Assembly: GCA_965231815.1 (NCBI GenBank)
Contig: OZ246890.1
Span: 1,612,001-1,676,000, forward strand
DNA: 64,000 nt
Direction: 5' to 3'
Source of the DNA: JAPPFW01 sp965231815
Lineage (GTDB): Bacteria; Actinomycetota; Acidimicrobiia; Spongiisociales; Spongiisociaceae
Shown here: positions 28,111-36,645 of the stretch, in pieces
How the letters are laid out: each line of letters starts with the position of its first letter
Numbering within the stretch: position 1 is the stretch's first letter
The notes under the pieces: model-generated
What the model saw: only the letters and a program-made list of their open reading frames with translations
Database searches by the model: none
What the model was told of the DNA's origin: nothing
Program-made: the position numbers and the translations under genes

Positions 28111-29328
28111 TCATGCGGTGCTCAAGGCCGGGAAGGGGGCCTCCAGAGGGAGCCGATCCGGTTGCTGCTCTACCGAGTCCAAGGCTGTCTTGATACGGCT
28201 GTAGGCGCTCACTACGTAAAGGACTCCGCCGACCGATACAAGAACGGGGGCGGCTGTCGCGAGAGCGGGTCCCGCACCCAAGGCAACCACCACCGTCATG
28301 CCCGCCCCGCCGATCGCTGCCGCCTTGCCCTTCTTCAGCATGTTCTTCAAGACCTTCCGGCGCGCCTCTTGGAGCGTCATCTCGTCCCTGTAGACGTAGA
28401 TGAGGCTCTCGCTCACGCTGACCACACCTTCGAGCGCCATACCGATACACCCGGCGACAGCAGCCGTCTGCAGTACCTCGGCCGCCAGGATCCCGGTGGC
28501 GTGCAGTGCGTTGAGGGCGTTGGCCTTCGCCAGTTCGAGCGGGGTCATGTCGGCGGCTCCGCGAGCCAGATTGTCACGGGCGTTCTCCCAAACGATGTTG
28601 GCGGCGTCCACCATCTTTTCGGGAGCGTTGACGACCGACTCAATGTGACTGGCATGCTTTCCGTCGAGAAACGCCACTGCAGCGTCTTCCCCCAGGTTCC
28701 TGACCGCGGACGGAACGCCCGATTCGTAAAAGGAGCTGGCGGCGTCGACGGTTCGCCAAGCGCCGTGCATGCCCGCCGTCACGAACTTCGCCTTAAACGT
28801 CGGAGAGAGGTAGTTGAACGATGGGACTGCGTTCTGTAGGTTCAGGAGAGCGCCGCCGGCCGCTGCCGCGGCTGCTTGTGCCCACGCCTCTGCGTAATCT
28901 CCGATTCTCTTCCCACCCGGATCCAGCGGCTTGAAGGGTTCCCTGCACTTCTCCCGGAAGGTCCGGCCCTGTTCGAGAAGCACAGTGGTTGCTGTATCCG
29001 TGACGTTCCGGATTTGGGTTGCCACGTTGCTGGCGTTGCCCACTCGGGTTGCCGCGTTTCCGGCGAGGTCACCGATCGTTGCCTGAGTGGAAGCCGTTAT
29101 CGCTTGTGCCGGTTCAATGGGATTGGTGTGAAGACGCACGTCCGCCTTCTTGAGATCACGCACCGTCCGGCTGGTGTAGCCATAGGCCACGCGGCTGGTC
29201 TCTCGCACGACGGATACAGGCCCTTGTGGAGCTTTGGCGATCTTCGCTCCGACTGACTTGAACTGCCGGTACCGGTTCGGCTCTGGCACCGCGGGGCGCG
29301 GGTCTTCGTCACTGGGTTGGATCGACAT
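28111..29328 (-). CDS. Unknown 405-residue protein with C-terminal membrane segments
   Basis: I recognise no family. The N-terminus is hydrophilic (MSIQPSDEDPRPAVPEPNRY). The middle is a long Ala/Thr/Asn-rich helical region with patterns such as GNAATRVGNASNVATQIRNV. The C-terminal third has one hydrophobic helix (about 275-305) and a glycine-rich pair (AAAIGGAGMTVVVALGAGPA, then APVLVSVGGVLYVV) at about 340-375. The glycine-rich hydrophobic repeat resembles glycine-zipper or pore-like segments, but that is speculation. There is no signal peptide and no cysteine-rich motif. It stands alone, with a 400-bp upstream region containing a strong inverted repeat. Confidence 0.75.
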   Translation of the reverse strand: MSIQPSDEDPRPAVPEPNRYRQFKSVGAKIAKAPQGPVSVVRETSRVAYGYTSRTVRDLKKADVRLHTNPIEPAQAITASTQATIGDLAGNAATRVGNASNVATQIRNVTDTATTVLLEQGRTFREKCREPFKPLDPGGKRIGDYAEAWAQAAAAAAGGALLNLQNAVPSFNYLSPTFKAKFVTAGMHGAWRTVDAASSFYESGVPSAVRNLGEDAAVAFLDGKHASHIESVVNAPEKMVDAANIVWENARDNLARGAADMTPLELAKANALNALHATGILAAEVLQTAAVAGCIGMALEGVVSVSESLIYVYRDEMTLQEARRKVLKNMLKKGKAAAIGGAGMTVVVALGAGPALATAAPVLVSVGGVLYVVSAYSRIKTALDSVEQQPDRLPLEAPFPALSTA

Positions 29329-29736
29329 TGTGAGTGTGCTCCCTTCCCTACTTATGTCTGTATAACAAAAACCGGGGTGCCTCTCTTCCCATTTCCTGCT
29401 CCGAGTAGCGGGTTTACCGACAATCCGTAACTCTTACCGCAGGCTGCCAGCCTACGACCGCGCGCCTACCGACCTGGCCTTAGGCGGAATCGACTCCAAT
29501 CATGCCGAGCAACCTGCTCTGCGTATCCTCGGCATGATCCAGTGAGAACGGTGATGGACCGGGCCGGAATCAGGGTGGGTCAGTCCCGCCCCCAGTCCCC
29601 TGAGAACCACCACATCATCGCGGCAACCCCCCAACAACAGGGCAACAATCAGTATGAGCGATTCGGGACTAATCCAGGATTCAGGACACTAGGAGGGCAG
29701 CTAGAAGCCCCGGCGATCGGGCGGTAGCATCGGGCC
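29329..29736. other. Divergent intergenic region with an 11-bp inverted repeat
   Basis: This region separates the unknown membrane protein (minus) from the XRE-cupin regulator (plus). Its main feature is ATCATGCCGAG at 29499-29509 and its exact inverse CTCGGCATGAT at 29528-29538, separated by 18 bases. It could be a two-half-site operator or a stem-loop. No run of T follows it on either strand, so it does not look like an intrinsic terminator. No coding frame here looks real. Confidence 0.55.
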
Positions 29737-30333
29737 ATGAGTGATGTAGCCGCGGCCGGTACCGAGACGTGGCCGGTTGACGGCGATGCGGTGGCGGCGA
29801 ATTTGGGGGCGGCGTTGCGGAGACTCCGGAAAGCGCACGGGCTCACGATGCAGCAGTTGGCCCTGCGCTGCGGTCTCTCCCAGCCGTTTCTCAGCCAACT
29901 CGAGAACGGTAAGGCCATGCCGAGCCTCATGGCTCTCCACAACGTTGCCCGAGCCCTTCAGACCACCGCCCACGACCTGCTCCAGCCTCAGGAGAGGTTG
30001 GATATCAGTCTGGTCCGGCACGGCGAGGGGGACACTTACCAACTCGTGGAAGGTGCATCAGTACGGTTCCTGACTCGGGGCGGTTCCCATCTGATGGAAC
30101 CGAACGAGGTGGAGTTCCAACCCGGCTCGGGGACTGTCAACGACGGTCATGAGGGCGAGGAGGTCATCTACGTCCTCGAAGGGCACCTGAGGGTGGAACT
30201 CGACGGCACGTCGCCGGTCGAGTTGGCGCGAGGTGATGTCTATACGTACCCAGCCACCATCCCACACACGATGAGGGCTGCCGGGAACGCCGGATGCCGC
30301 TTTCTGGTGGTCACCTCTCCACCTTCCTTCTGA
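29737..30333 (+). CDS. XRE-cupin transcriptional regulator
   Basis: A 198-residue protein with an N-terminal XRE helix-turn-helix (LGAALRRLRKAHGLTMQQLA, then CGLSQPFLSQLENGKAMPSL, about residues 23-70). The C-terminal cupin barrel (about 125-195) has GEEVIYVLEGHLRVELDG and DVYTYPATIPHTMRA. This architecture (PuuR-like) senses a small metabolite through the cupin and represses or activates nearby catabolic genes. It lies at the head of the catabolic region and is convergent with the hydrolase-amidohydrolase pair. The inverted repeat about 200 bp upstream is a possible binding site. The target is inferred from position only. Confidence 0.9.
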   Translation: MSDVAAAGTETWPVDGDAVAANLGAALRRLRKAHGLTMQQLALRCGLSQPFLSQLENGKAMPSLMALHNVARALQTTAHDLLQPQERLDISLVRHGEGDTYQLVEGASVRFLTRGGSHLMEPNEVEFQPGSGTVNDGHEGEEVIYVLEGHLRVELDGTSPVELARGDVYTYPATIPHTMRAAGNAGCRFLVVTSPPSF

Positions 30334-30376
30334 CTCCCGATGCGCGTGAGGACTGCCACACCACACCGGCTCTGAT

Positions 30377-31180
30377 TCACAGGAAGGGGAGGAGCACCTC
30401 CACCAGGCCGTCAGGGTTGTCGACCGGGATGACGTGGGTGCTGTTCTCTACCTGTACGAGGGTGGCGTTGCCCATGCGGCCGGCCATATCGGCCATGACA
30501 TCGAAGTTCACGAAGCTGTCGGCTGCGTGCACCAGCAGAGCGGGGGTCTGCATCCCCTCCAGACGATCCCAGTGGTCGTCGGAGCGGAACGGCCAGCGTT
30601 CGAAGAACAAGGGATCATGTTTGGGGGCCAGCCGCCCGCCGTCCACGGGCCGGAAACTGGTGAGCGCGGTCAATTCCAGCATCTCCTCCGGAGCGTTGGG
30701 GAAGGCGAACCCGAGCCCGGTTCGAACCTCTCCCTGGTCGGAATGGCTGGTGGGTCGGGGGAAGAGGTCGGTCTCGCTCTGGGCGAAGGACGCCTCCACG
30801 TCCACGACGACTATCCGGCCTACCCGGTCGGGGTTCTCCGCCGCGTACCGGATGGCTACAAGAGCGCCCCAGGAGGAGCCCATCAGGTCCACGGTCTCCT
30901 CACCGAGTGACTCGATGAGCGCAGCCAGATCGGCGACGTGGTCGGAGGTGCGGTAGTCATGAGAGGGCGACCATTGACTCTCGCCGTAGCCGCGATAGTC
31001 GAGAGCCAGCACCCTACGCCGGTCGTTAATTCTGGATGCCACCGCATACCAGTTCCAAGCGTTACCGATGACGCCATGCATGCATATAAGGGTCGTTCCC
31101 TCGCCGCCGTAATCCAGGTAGTGCAGGCGGTTGCCTTGAGCCCCGGTCGTATAGCCATGTCGAACGCTGGGTGTCAGCAC
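30377..31180 (-). CDS. Alpha/beta-fold hydrolase
   Basis: A 267-residue hydrolase from the GTG at 31180, which has AAGGAGA at the right distance. The much longer frame reaching 31429 runs over the upstream gene and is not used. It has the oxyanion region CMHGVIGNAWNW, the nucleophile elbow LMGSSWGALVAI (Ser in GSSWG), the acid region TPALLVHAADS and the catalytic His in NSTHVIPVDNP. The family includes C-C bond hydrolases, esterases and epoxide or halide hydrolases. It follows the amidohydrolase gene by 47 bp in one operon, so it may act on a related substrate. Confidence 0.9.
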   Translation of the reverse strand: MLTPSVRHGYTTGAQGNRLHYLDYGGEGTTLICMHGVIGNAWNWYAVASRINDRRRVLALDYRGYGESQWSPSHDYRTSDHVADLAALIESLGEETVDLMGSSWGALVAIRYAAENPDRVGRIVVVDVEASFAQSETDLFPRPTSHSDQGEVRTGLGFAFPNAPEEMLELTALTSFRPVDGGRLAPKHDPLFFERWPFRSDDHWDRLEGMQTPALLVHAADSFVNFDVMADMAGRMGNATLVQVENSTHVIPVDNPDGLVEVLLPFL

Positions 31181-31227
31181 CGATCTCGTCTCCTTGTCTC
31201 GAACACCGGAGTCCAGTCCTCCGGGTT

Positions 31228-32679
31228 CTATTGCCAATCCCTCGTCAAGCCGGTTAGACGGGCCTCCCCGAACAATCGCTTGGTGGCCTCGCTCGCGGCC
31301 GCACGCACCTCCGCTTCGTCCACCTTCGTGGAGCGACCATTCTCCACGATGACCTCGCCGGCCACTATGACCGTATCCACGTCGCTCGATCTGCCCGAAT
31401 GCACCATCGACGCCACCGGTCGGTTCCATGGGGTGTGCCGCACCTTATCCACGTCGAGAACCACCAGATCGGCCACGCGACCTACATCGATCACACCCCC
31501 GTCCACCCCGGTCATCGTCGAGCCGCCCAGTGCAGCCAACTCGAGGAACTGCTCGACGGTGGTCACTGTGGAGTCCAGATTGGCGACTCGATGCATGAGG
31601 GTGCCGGCCTTCATCGCCTCGAACATGTCCTGTCCGGCCACCGCGACGCCGTCGCTCCCGAGAGCTACGTTGGCGCCGGCCGATAGCAGGGGTTCCAGAT
31701 GGAGGACGCCCGATGCCAGGTACTGGTTGGAGATCGGATTGTGTACCGCGGTAGCCCCGGCTACGCCCATCGCAGCAATCTCGTCGGGGTCGAGCCAAAT
31801 TGCATGGGCGAGGGTTGTCCGATGGGTCAGGACACCCCTCTTGGCGAGCCACGAGACCGGCCGATCTGCATGGACGGTCTCGAAGAAGCCGATCTCGTCC
31901 CTCGCCTCGGAGCAGTGCATATGCCAGCGCACCCCTCCCGCCTCGGCGAGTTCGGCTGAGCCTTCTATGATGTCTGGCGTTACGTAGACAATGTTCTCCG
32001 GGCAGGGCCACACCTCGACCAGCGAGCTGGCCGGCCGTTCGGCCATGCACTCCTCGGTGATCGACAGTTCTTGGGCGTCGGTCCACGCGAAGAAGTCGGG
32101 TGGTACCCCCATGAGTTCGGCGCCGGGGTTCATCTCGCCGAAGATCCCCCGGGCGATGGCGCCCCTGATACCAACCTCCTCTACCGCCGAGGCGACGGCC
32201 AGGGTCGTTTCGCTGTCCGTCGGGGCGTAGTGGTTGTCGACCACCATGGTGGTTCCCGACAGAGCCGCCTGCAGGGCGCCGAGTTGGACGGCTGCCACGG
32301 CGATCTCACGGTCCATGTTGAGCGAATAGGGCAGCATGAAGTGTCGCAACCAGGGAACGAGGCTCATCCCGTCACCGAGGCCACGGCCCAGGGATTGGAA
32401 AAGGTGGGTGTGGCCGTCGGTCAGTCCGGGGATGACCAGCATTCCCGAGCAGTCGAGGATGCGGCCCGCATCGGCCCGGAGGTGGCCTAGGTCGGCGCGC
32501 TTGCCAAGAGCGACGATGCGGTCACCGGCGATGGCCAGCGCGCTGTCCTCGATGACCCGGCGCTGCTCGTCCAGGGTGACCAGGACGCCCCCCTCGATGA
32601 GTAGGTCGCATGCTCTGGTGGATCCCGGATGCGTCGCGGCCTCCTGGCGGGATGCTGGTGAAGAGGTGTTCTCGCTCAT
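31228..32679 (-). CDS. Amidohydrolase (AtzA/TrzN or SsnA-like metal-dependent hydrolase)
   Basis: About 483 residues from the ATG at 32679 (MSENTSS), six codons inside the longest frame. The metal and catalytic residues of the amidohydrolase barrel are visible: DGHTHLF (HxH) near residue 88, RWHMHCSEARDEI with a His and Glu, LAHAIWLD with the next His, and ALGSDGVAVAG with the Asp. An N-terminal sandwich (LVTLDEQRRVIEDSALAIAG) and a C-terminal DLVVLD then VIVAGEVIVENG complete the composite fold. Members remove amino, chloro or amide groups from heterocycles or guanidines. The substrate is unknown. It is co-transcribed with the alpha/beta hydrolase and divergent from the SDR gene. Confidence 0.92.
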   Translation of the reverse strand: MSENTSSPASRQEAATHPGSTRACDLLIEGGVLVTLDEQRRVIEDSALAIAGDRIVALGKRADLGHLRADAGRILDCSGMLVIPGLTDGHTHLFQSLGRGLGDGMSLVPWLRHFMLPYSLNMDREIAVAAVQLGALQAALSGTTMVVDNHYAPTDSETTLAVASAVEEVGIRGAIARGIFGEMNPGAELMGVPPDFFAWTDAQELSITEECMAERPASSLVEVWPCPENIVYVTPDIIEGSAELAEAGGVRWHMHCSEARDEIGFFETVHADRPVSWLAKRGVLTHRTTLAHAIWLDPDEIAAMGVAGATAVHNPISNQYLASGVLHLEPLLSAGANVALGSDGVAVAGQDMFEAMKAGTLMHRVANLDSTVTTVEQFLELAALGGSTMTGVDGGVIDVGRVADLVVLDVDKVRHTPWNRPVASMVHSGRSSDVDTVIVAGEVIVENGRSTKVDEAEVRAAASEATKRLFGEARLTGLTRDWQ

Positions 32680-32813
32680 TTGATGAACATTGATCATATC
32701 TATTCGGGTGAGGTGTCGGCTACTTGGACAGGTCTCTCGGGCAGGATTATTGGCACCAGCAATATCGGGCCGCTACTCTTTTCCGAGACCGGCCGACAGC
32801 GGGGAGGTTTGCC

Positions 32814-33563
32814 ATGGGTGTGCTCGACGGCAAGGTGGTCATCATCACCGGCGGGGCCCGGGGGATCGGACGCGCCTACGCACGTGGCGTCTCCGCGGAA
32901 GGCGCCGCCGTCGTTGTGGCCGATCTGCTTGATGGTTCAGCGGTGGTGGAGGAATTGGCCGGCGCCGGCGGAGAGGCGATCGCGGTCACCACCGATGTGA
33001 GCGATGAGGCGTCGACGGTGGCGATGGCGGACGCCGCGATGGATAGGTTCGGGCGTATCGATGTGTTGATCAACAACGCGGCGATGTTCTCGGAGACGAC
33101 CCGGGGGGCATTCACCGACGTGTCGATCGCCGAGTGGGACCGGACCTTCGAGGTCAATGTCCGCGGAGTGTGGCTATGCATCAAGGCCGTTTATCCCCAC
33201 ATGGTCTCCCGGGGTTCCGGCAAGATCATCAACATCGCTTCCAACACATGCTTCAAGGGGACCCTCGGTTTCCCCCACTACGTGGCCAGCAAGTCCGCCC
33301 TACTCGGCCTGACTCGCTGCCTCGCCAACGAACTCGGTCCCGAGGGCATAACGGTCAACACGGTGTCGCCCGACCTGATACCCAACCCTGATGTCCGCCC
33401 AACCGATGTCACAAGCGATCCCTTCGTGGTGGCGGGTCGGGCGTTGAAGCGCACCCAGGTGGCCGAGGACATGGTCGGCACGATTATCTATCTGAGTTCC
33501 GCAGCATCGGACTTCGTCACCGGCCAGAGCCTGCTCGTCAACGGGGGCGCCTACTTTGTTTGA
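32814..33563 (+). CDS. Short-chain dehydrogenase/reductase
   Basis: A 249-residue NAD(P)-dependent oxidoreductase. The ATG at 32814 (MGVLDGKVVIITGG) follows GGGGAGG and is preferred over the longer frame from 32724. TGGARGIG (cofactor binding) is near residues 13-20, the NNAA motif is near 88, and the active-site YxxxK is in HYVASKSALLG near 153. The acidic residue after strand 2 (VVVADLLDG) favours NAD over NADP. The C-terminal GQSLLVNGG is standard. Its partner genes downstream are a Rieske oxygenase and flavin oxidoreductases, so it may dehydrogenate an alcohol or diol made by the oxygenase. Confidence 0.93.
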   Translation: MGVLDGKVVIITGGARGIGRAYARGVSAEGAAVVVADLLDGSAVVEELAGAGGEAIAVTTDVSDEASTVAMADAAMDRFGRIDVLINNAAMFSETTRGAFTDVSIAEWDRTFEVNVRGVWLCIKAVYPHMVSRGSGKIINIASNTCFKGTLGFPHYVASKSALLGLTRCLANELGPEGITVNTVSPDLIPNPDVRPTDVTSDPFVVAGRALKRTQVAEDMVGTIIYLSSAASDFVTGQSLLVNGGAYFV

Positions 33564-33600
33564 TCCGGTAGACGCCAGCTAGAAGAGGAAAGGGGTAAGA

Positions 33601-34653
33601 GTGGCTAAACCCACCATGCAAGATCTGGCCGATCCATTCGTCCCCGAACGTGACTCCAAGTGGTACCGGGCCATGCGCTACTTCTGGCACCCGGTTGCCT
33701 ACAGCACTGATGTGGGCGAGGACGAGATGATGCAGGGGCGCCTACTCGGCGAGCGGCTACTGATCGTCCGCCACGACGGAGAAGCGCGGGCGTTCATGGA
33801 TGTGTGCCGGCACAAGGGAGCAGCCCCGTCGCTGGGATGGATCGAGAACGGTTGCATCAACTGTCCGTACCACGGGTGGACCTACGACATGGAGGGCAAT
33901 CTCGTCAACATTCCCTCCCGACCCGAGCTGAACGGGATCCTGAAGGTCAACCTGATCCGTTACCGGTGCCGGGAGAGCGCCGGAATGATCTGGGTGTCGC
34001 TGATGGACAAGCCGTGGGGCGATCCCCCCGGCCTCGCCGAATGGGAAGACCCGGACATGCACTGGCAGTCTCCGCCCTACTACGACTGGGCTACCAGCGC
34101 GCCCCGCCGGTTGGAGAACTTCGTCGACTTCTCGCACTTCCCCTTCGTCCACGAGAACATCCTCGGCACGAGAGACAAGGCCGAAATCGAGGACCACGAA
34201 GTGTGGCGCGAGGGCCAGATGCTCCGCTTCGACCGCTACGTGGTGGAACCCAACGACGACCGCATGAAGCGGATCCTCGGAATCTCCGACGACATCGTCA
34301 CCGTCCTGAACCGGTACTACCTGACCCTCCCGGGCACTATCTACCTCTTGCGTATCTTCCCCAACGGCAAGCGCTACGGGCTGTACATGGTCAGCGCTCC
34401 GACCGGGCCGGCCACTTGCCGGAACTTCTGGCACATCGGGTCGGACTTCGCTCAGACAGACGAGGATCTGGCCTTCCTGATCGATTTCGAACTGATGGTG
34501 CTGGATCAGGATCAGCCCGTGGTCGAATCCCAGTGGCCCGAGCATCTGCCTGATCTGCTCAGCGCCGAGATGTACATCAAGGTGGCCGACGATGTCACCC
34601 TCGCCTACCGCTCCTGGCTGTTCGAGCTGGCAGCCGACTTCGCGGAGGAATAG
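33601..34653 (+). CDS. Rieske non-heme iron oxygenase, large subunit
   Basis: A 350-residue terminal oxygenase that would use O2 and electrons from a ferredoxin to hydroxylate or demethylate an organic substrate. The Rieske 2Fe-2S ligands are C69-x-H71 (CRHKGAAP) and C88-x2-H91 (CPYHGW). The mononuclear iron site is D176-x2-H179-x4-H184 in NFVDFSHFPFVHE. The length and the short N-terminus match the VanA/KshA/phthalate-oxygenase branch rather than two-subunit dioxygenases. The GTG start at 33601 follows GAAAGGGG. The small ferredoxin at 38.4 kb and the reductase at 38.8 kb could supply electrons. The substrate is unknown. Confidence 0.93.
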   Translation: MAKPTMQDLADPFVPERDSKWYRAMRYFWHPVAYSTDVGEDEMMQGRLLGERLLIVRHDGEARAFMDVCRHKGAAPSLGWIENGCINCPYHGWTYDMEGNLVNIPSRPELNGILKVNLIRYRCRESAGMIWVSLMDKPWGDPPGLAEWEDPDMHWQSPPYYDWATSAPRRLENFVDFSHFPFVHENILGTRDKAEIEDHEVWREGQMLRFDRYVVEPNDDRMKRILGISDDIVTVLNRYYLTLPGTIYLLRIFPNGKRYGLYMVSAPTGPATCRNFWHIGSDFAQTDEDLAFLIDFELMVLDQDQPVVESQWPEHLPDLLSAEMYIKVADDVTLAYRSWLFELAADFAEE

Positions 34654-34661
34654 CCGGAATC

Positions 34662-36428
34662 GTGAATCAGCCGGGGGAGCTGTTCACCGTGTCTACGGTG
34701 AGGAAACTCGCCGGATCGCGTTCTTACTCACGTGGTTGGTCTTATCACAGCGATGGGCGGGTAGAACCGGTGCGGGAGCGGGGGCCGGGCCTCCAAGCAA
34801 CGGTGCGAGGCACCATGCCGTATGCGGTGAGGTTGTGGGTGGATGGGGGTAAGCCGGGTTGGTCCTGCACCTGTCCTGCTGCTGAGGACGGATCGTTCTG
34901 CAAGCACTGTGTGGCTGTGGCGCTCACGTTGCATCCGGATGCAACCCTGTTGGCCTCGGGGTCGCTCGTGCAGGCACCGGAATCTCCGCCCTCGCCGACA
35001 CCTGACCACGAACTTCCGGACTTCGTAGGGCAACTCCCGAAGGACCGGCTGGTCGAAATCGTTCTACAACAAGCTACATCGGACTGGCGGTTGCGGGAGA
35101 GTCTCCTTGCCGAAGCCCGGGCCGTCCGGGGAGATGAACCCGATGTCGAATCGTGGCGGCGACATATCGACAATGCGTTCGCACCTCGTGACCGCTACGT
35201 TTCCTACCGGGAGGCTGGAGATTGGGCCGATGGTGTAGACGAGATAATCGACGGTCTTGAAGAGCTTTGTGATCAGGGCCATCCGGACGCCGCGGCGGCG
35301 CTGGCGGAGTATGCACATCGGCGGGCCGATGAAGCCGTCGAGTTTGTCGACGACTCAAGCGGTTGGACGTTGGATATCTCGTTGCGTTTGTTCGACCTAC
35401 ACCATCGGGCTTGCTCCCAAGGTCGCCCTGATCCGCCGGATCTCGCCGCTCGATTGGTGCGTCTGGAGTTGGACTCGGATCTGGAAGGGTTTTATAGAGC
35501 CGCCGGGGCCTACGCGGAGATGCTCGGCGAGGCAGGGTTGGCCGCCTACCGCGATTGTCTCGAACAGCGTCGGACGCAAGTCGAGGGTCGCCGCAATGAA
35601 GGTGGGCGGCGAGATGGCGCTCTTGGACGGATTCATAAAGCGATGGTTGGTTGGGCCGCCGCGACCGGTGACCCTGACATCCTCATCGAGGTGCGTAGCC
35701 GTGAGCGTCTCTACCCCGCGGCGGTAATGGAGATAGCCGAAGCGCTCATCGCCGCCGACCGTGAGGATGAGGCATTGGAATGGGCGAGGCGCGGTCTCAG
35801 TGAGAACCGCGGGCCATATCAATACACGGCCGAACTGCGCGAATTCCTGGCGGGCGCTCTGCGCGAACGGGGTGACTTGAGCGGAGGCATCCAGCTGTTT
35901 TGGGATGGATTCTCGGCGAACCCATCGCTTACGAGTTATCGACGTCTTCTCCAACAGGCCGGTGAGGATTCGGGGGTCAAGGGCGGCTGGGCAGAGCGGT
36001 GCGTTGAGGAGCTAACGACCCGCCTTGCCGAGCGAGTAGACGAAACGGACCGGAGGCGGCGGGGATTCGTCGCTTCCAATAGAGACGCGCTGTTGAAGAT
36101 CCTCCTGTATGAAGGTCGTATCGCCGAGGCCTGGCAGGCGGCGACCGAGTACGGTTGCGATCGGCAGATGTGGCTGACGCTCGCCCGCGCCCGGGAGCGG
36201 ACCCATCCTCTCGACGCCATCGGTGTCTACGAGCCTGAGGTCTTCGCGCAGATCGACCGGGTGAAGACCCCCGCCTATGAGAAGGCGGTCGATCTTATGG
36301 ACCGCATCCGCCGACTCTCCCATACGGCGGATGTACCGGAACGCTTTACGACCCTGCTTCATCGGGTACGCACCGAGCACCGGTTCAAGCGCAATCTCAA
36401 GAAACTGCTCGACGACCGGGGTTGGTGA
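34662..36428 (+). CDS. SWIM zinc-finger protein with helical repeats
   Basis: A 588-residue product whose N-terminal SWIM finger reads C69-T-C71 ... C80-K-H82 in WSCTCPAAEDGSFCKHC, binding one zinc. The remainder is almost all helical, with TPR-like segments such as AEALIAADREDEALEWARRG. SWIM fingers bind DNA or proteins, and this layout is widespread in actinobacteria without a fixed role. The GTG start lies 8 bp after the oxygenase stop, implying co-transcription. Its position inside a Rieske oxygenase cluster is unexpected and may be chance. No enzymatic motif was seen. Confidence 0.85.
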   Translation: MNQPGELFTVSTVRKLAGSRSYSRGWSYHSDGRVEPVRERGPGLQATVRGTMPYAVRLWVDGGKPGWSCTCPAAEDGSFCKHCVAVALTLHPDATLLASGSLVQAPESPPSPTPDHELPDFVGQLPKDRLVEIVLQQATSDWRLRESLLAEARAVRGDEPDVESWRRHIDNAFAPRDRYVSYREAGDWADGVDEIIDGLEELCDQGHPDAAAALAEYAHRRADEAVEFVDDSSGWTLDISLRLFDLHHRACSQGRPDPPDLAARLVRLELDSDLEGFYRAAGAYAEMLGEAGLAAYRDCLEQRRTQVEGRRNEGGRRDGALGRIHKAMVGWAAATGDPDILIEVRSRERLYPAAVMEIAEALIAADREDEALEWARRGLSENRGPYQYTAELREFLAGALRERGDLSGGIQLFWDGFSANPSLTSYRRLLQQAGEDSGVKGGWAERCVEELTTRLAERVDETDRRRRGFVASNRDALLKILLYEGRIAEAWQAATEYGCDRQMWLTLARARERTHPLDAIGVYEPEVFAQIDRVKTPAYEKAVDLMDRIRRLSHTADVPERFTTLLHRVRTEHRFKRNLKKLLDDRGW

Positions 36429-36583
36429 CACACGGACTAACCGTAAGAGCCAAACTACGGGACCGAGTAAATCTCCCTGGGTATGGCCGGCCGCATCGGA
36501 CCGCGGGATCATCGCCCTCTCGCCGACTCCACCGGCTTATCGCCATCAGGCCGGCCGACGACATCCGACGCTACTCCCGCTAC

Positions 36584-36612
36584 TTGACAGATCAATATAA
36601 ATACTACCAATA
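36584..36612 (+). promoter_or_regulatory. Probable promoter of the FAD oxidoreductase operon
   Basis: A perfect TTGACA at 36584-36589 is followed by a markedly A/T-rich stretch (ATCAATATAAATACTACC and on to AATATT) in otherwise G/C-rich DNA. A -10 element is expected near 36607-36612, where CAATAT is a poor but usable match. It lies about 35-60 bp before the GTG at 36646. The sigma factor is not known. Confidence 0.5.
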
Positions 36613-36645
36613 TTCGGTCATCGGATAGGGGAATGGAGAGAGCGC

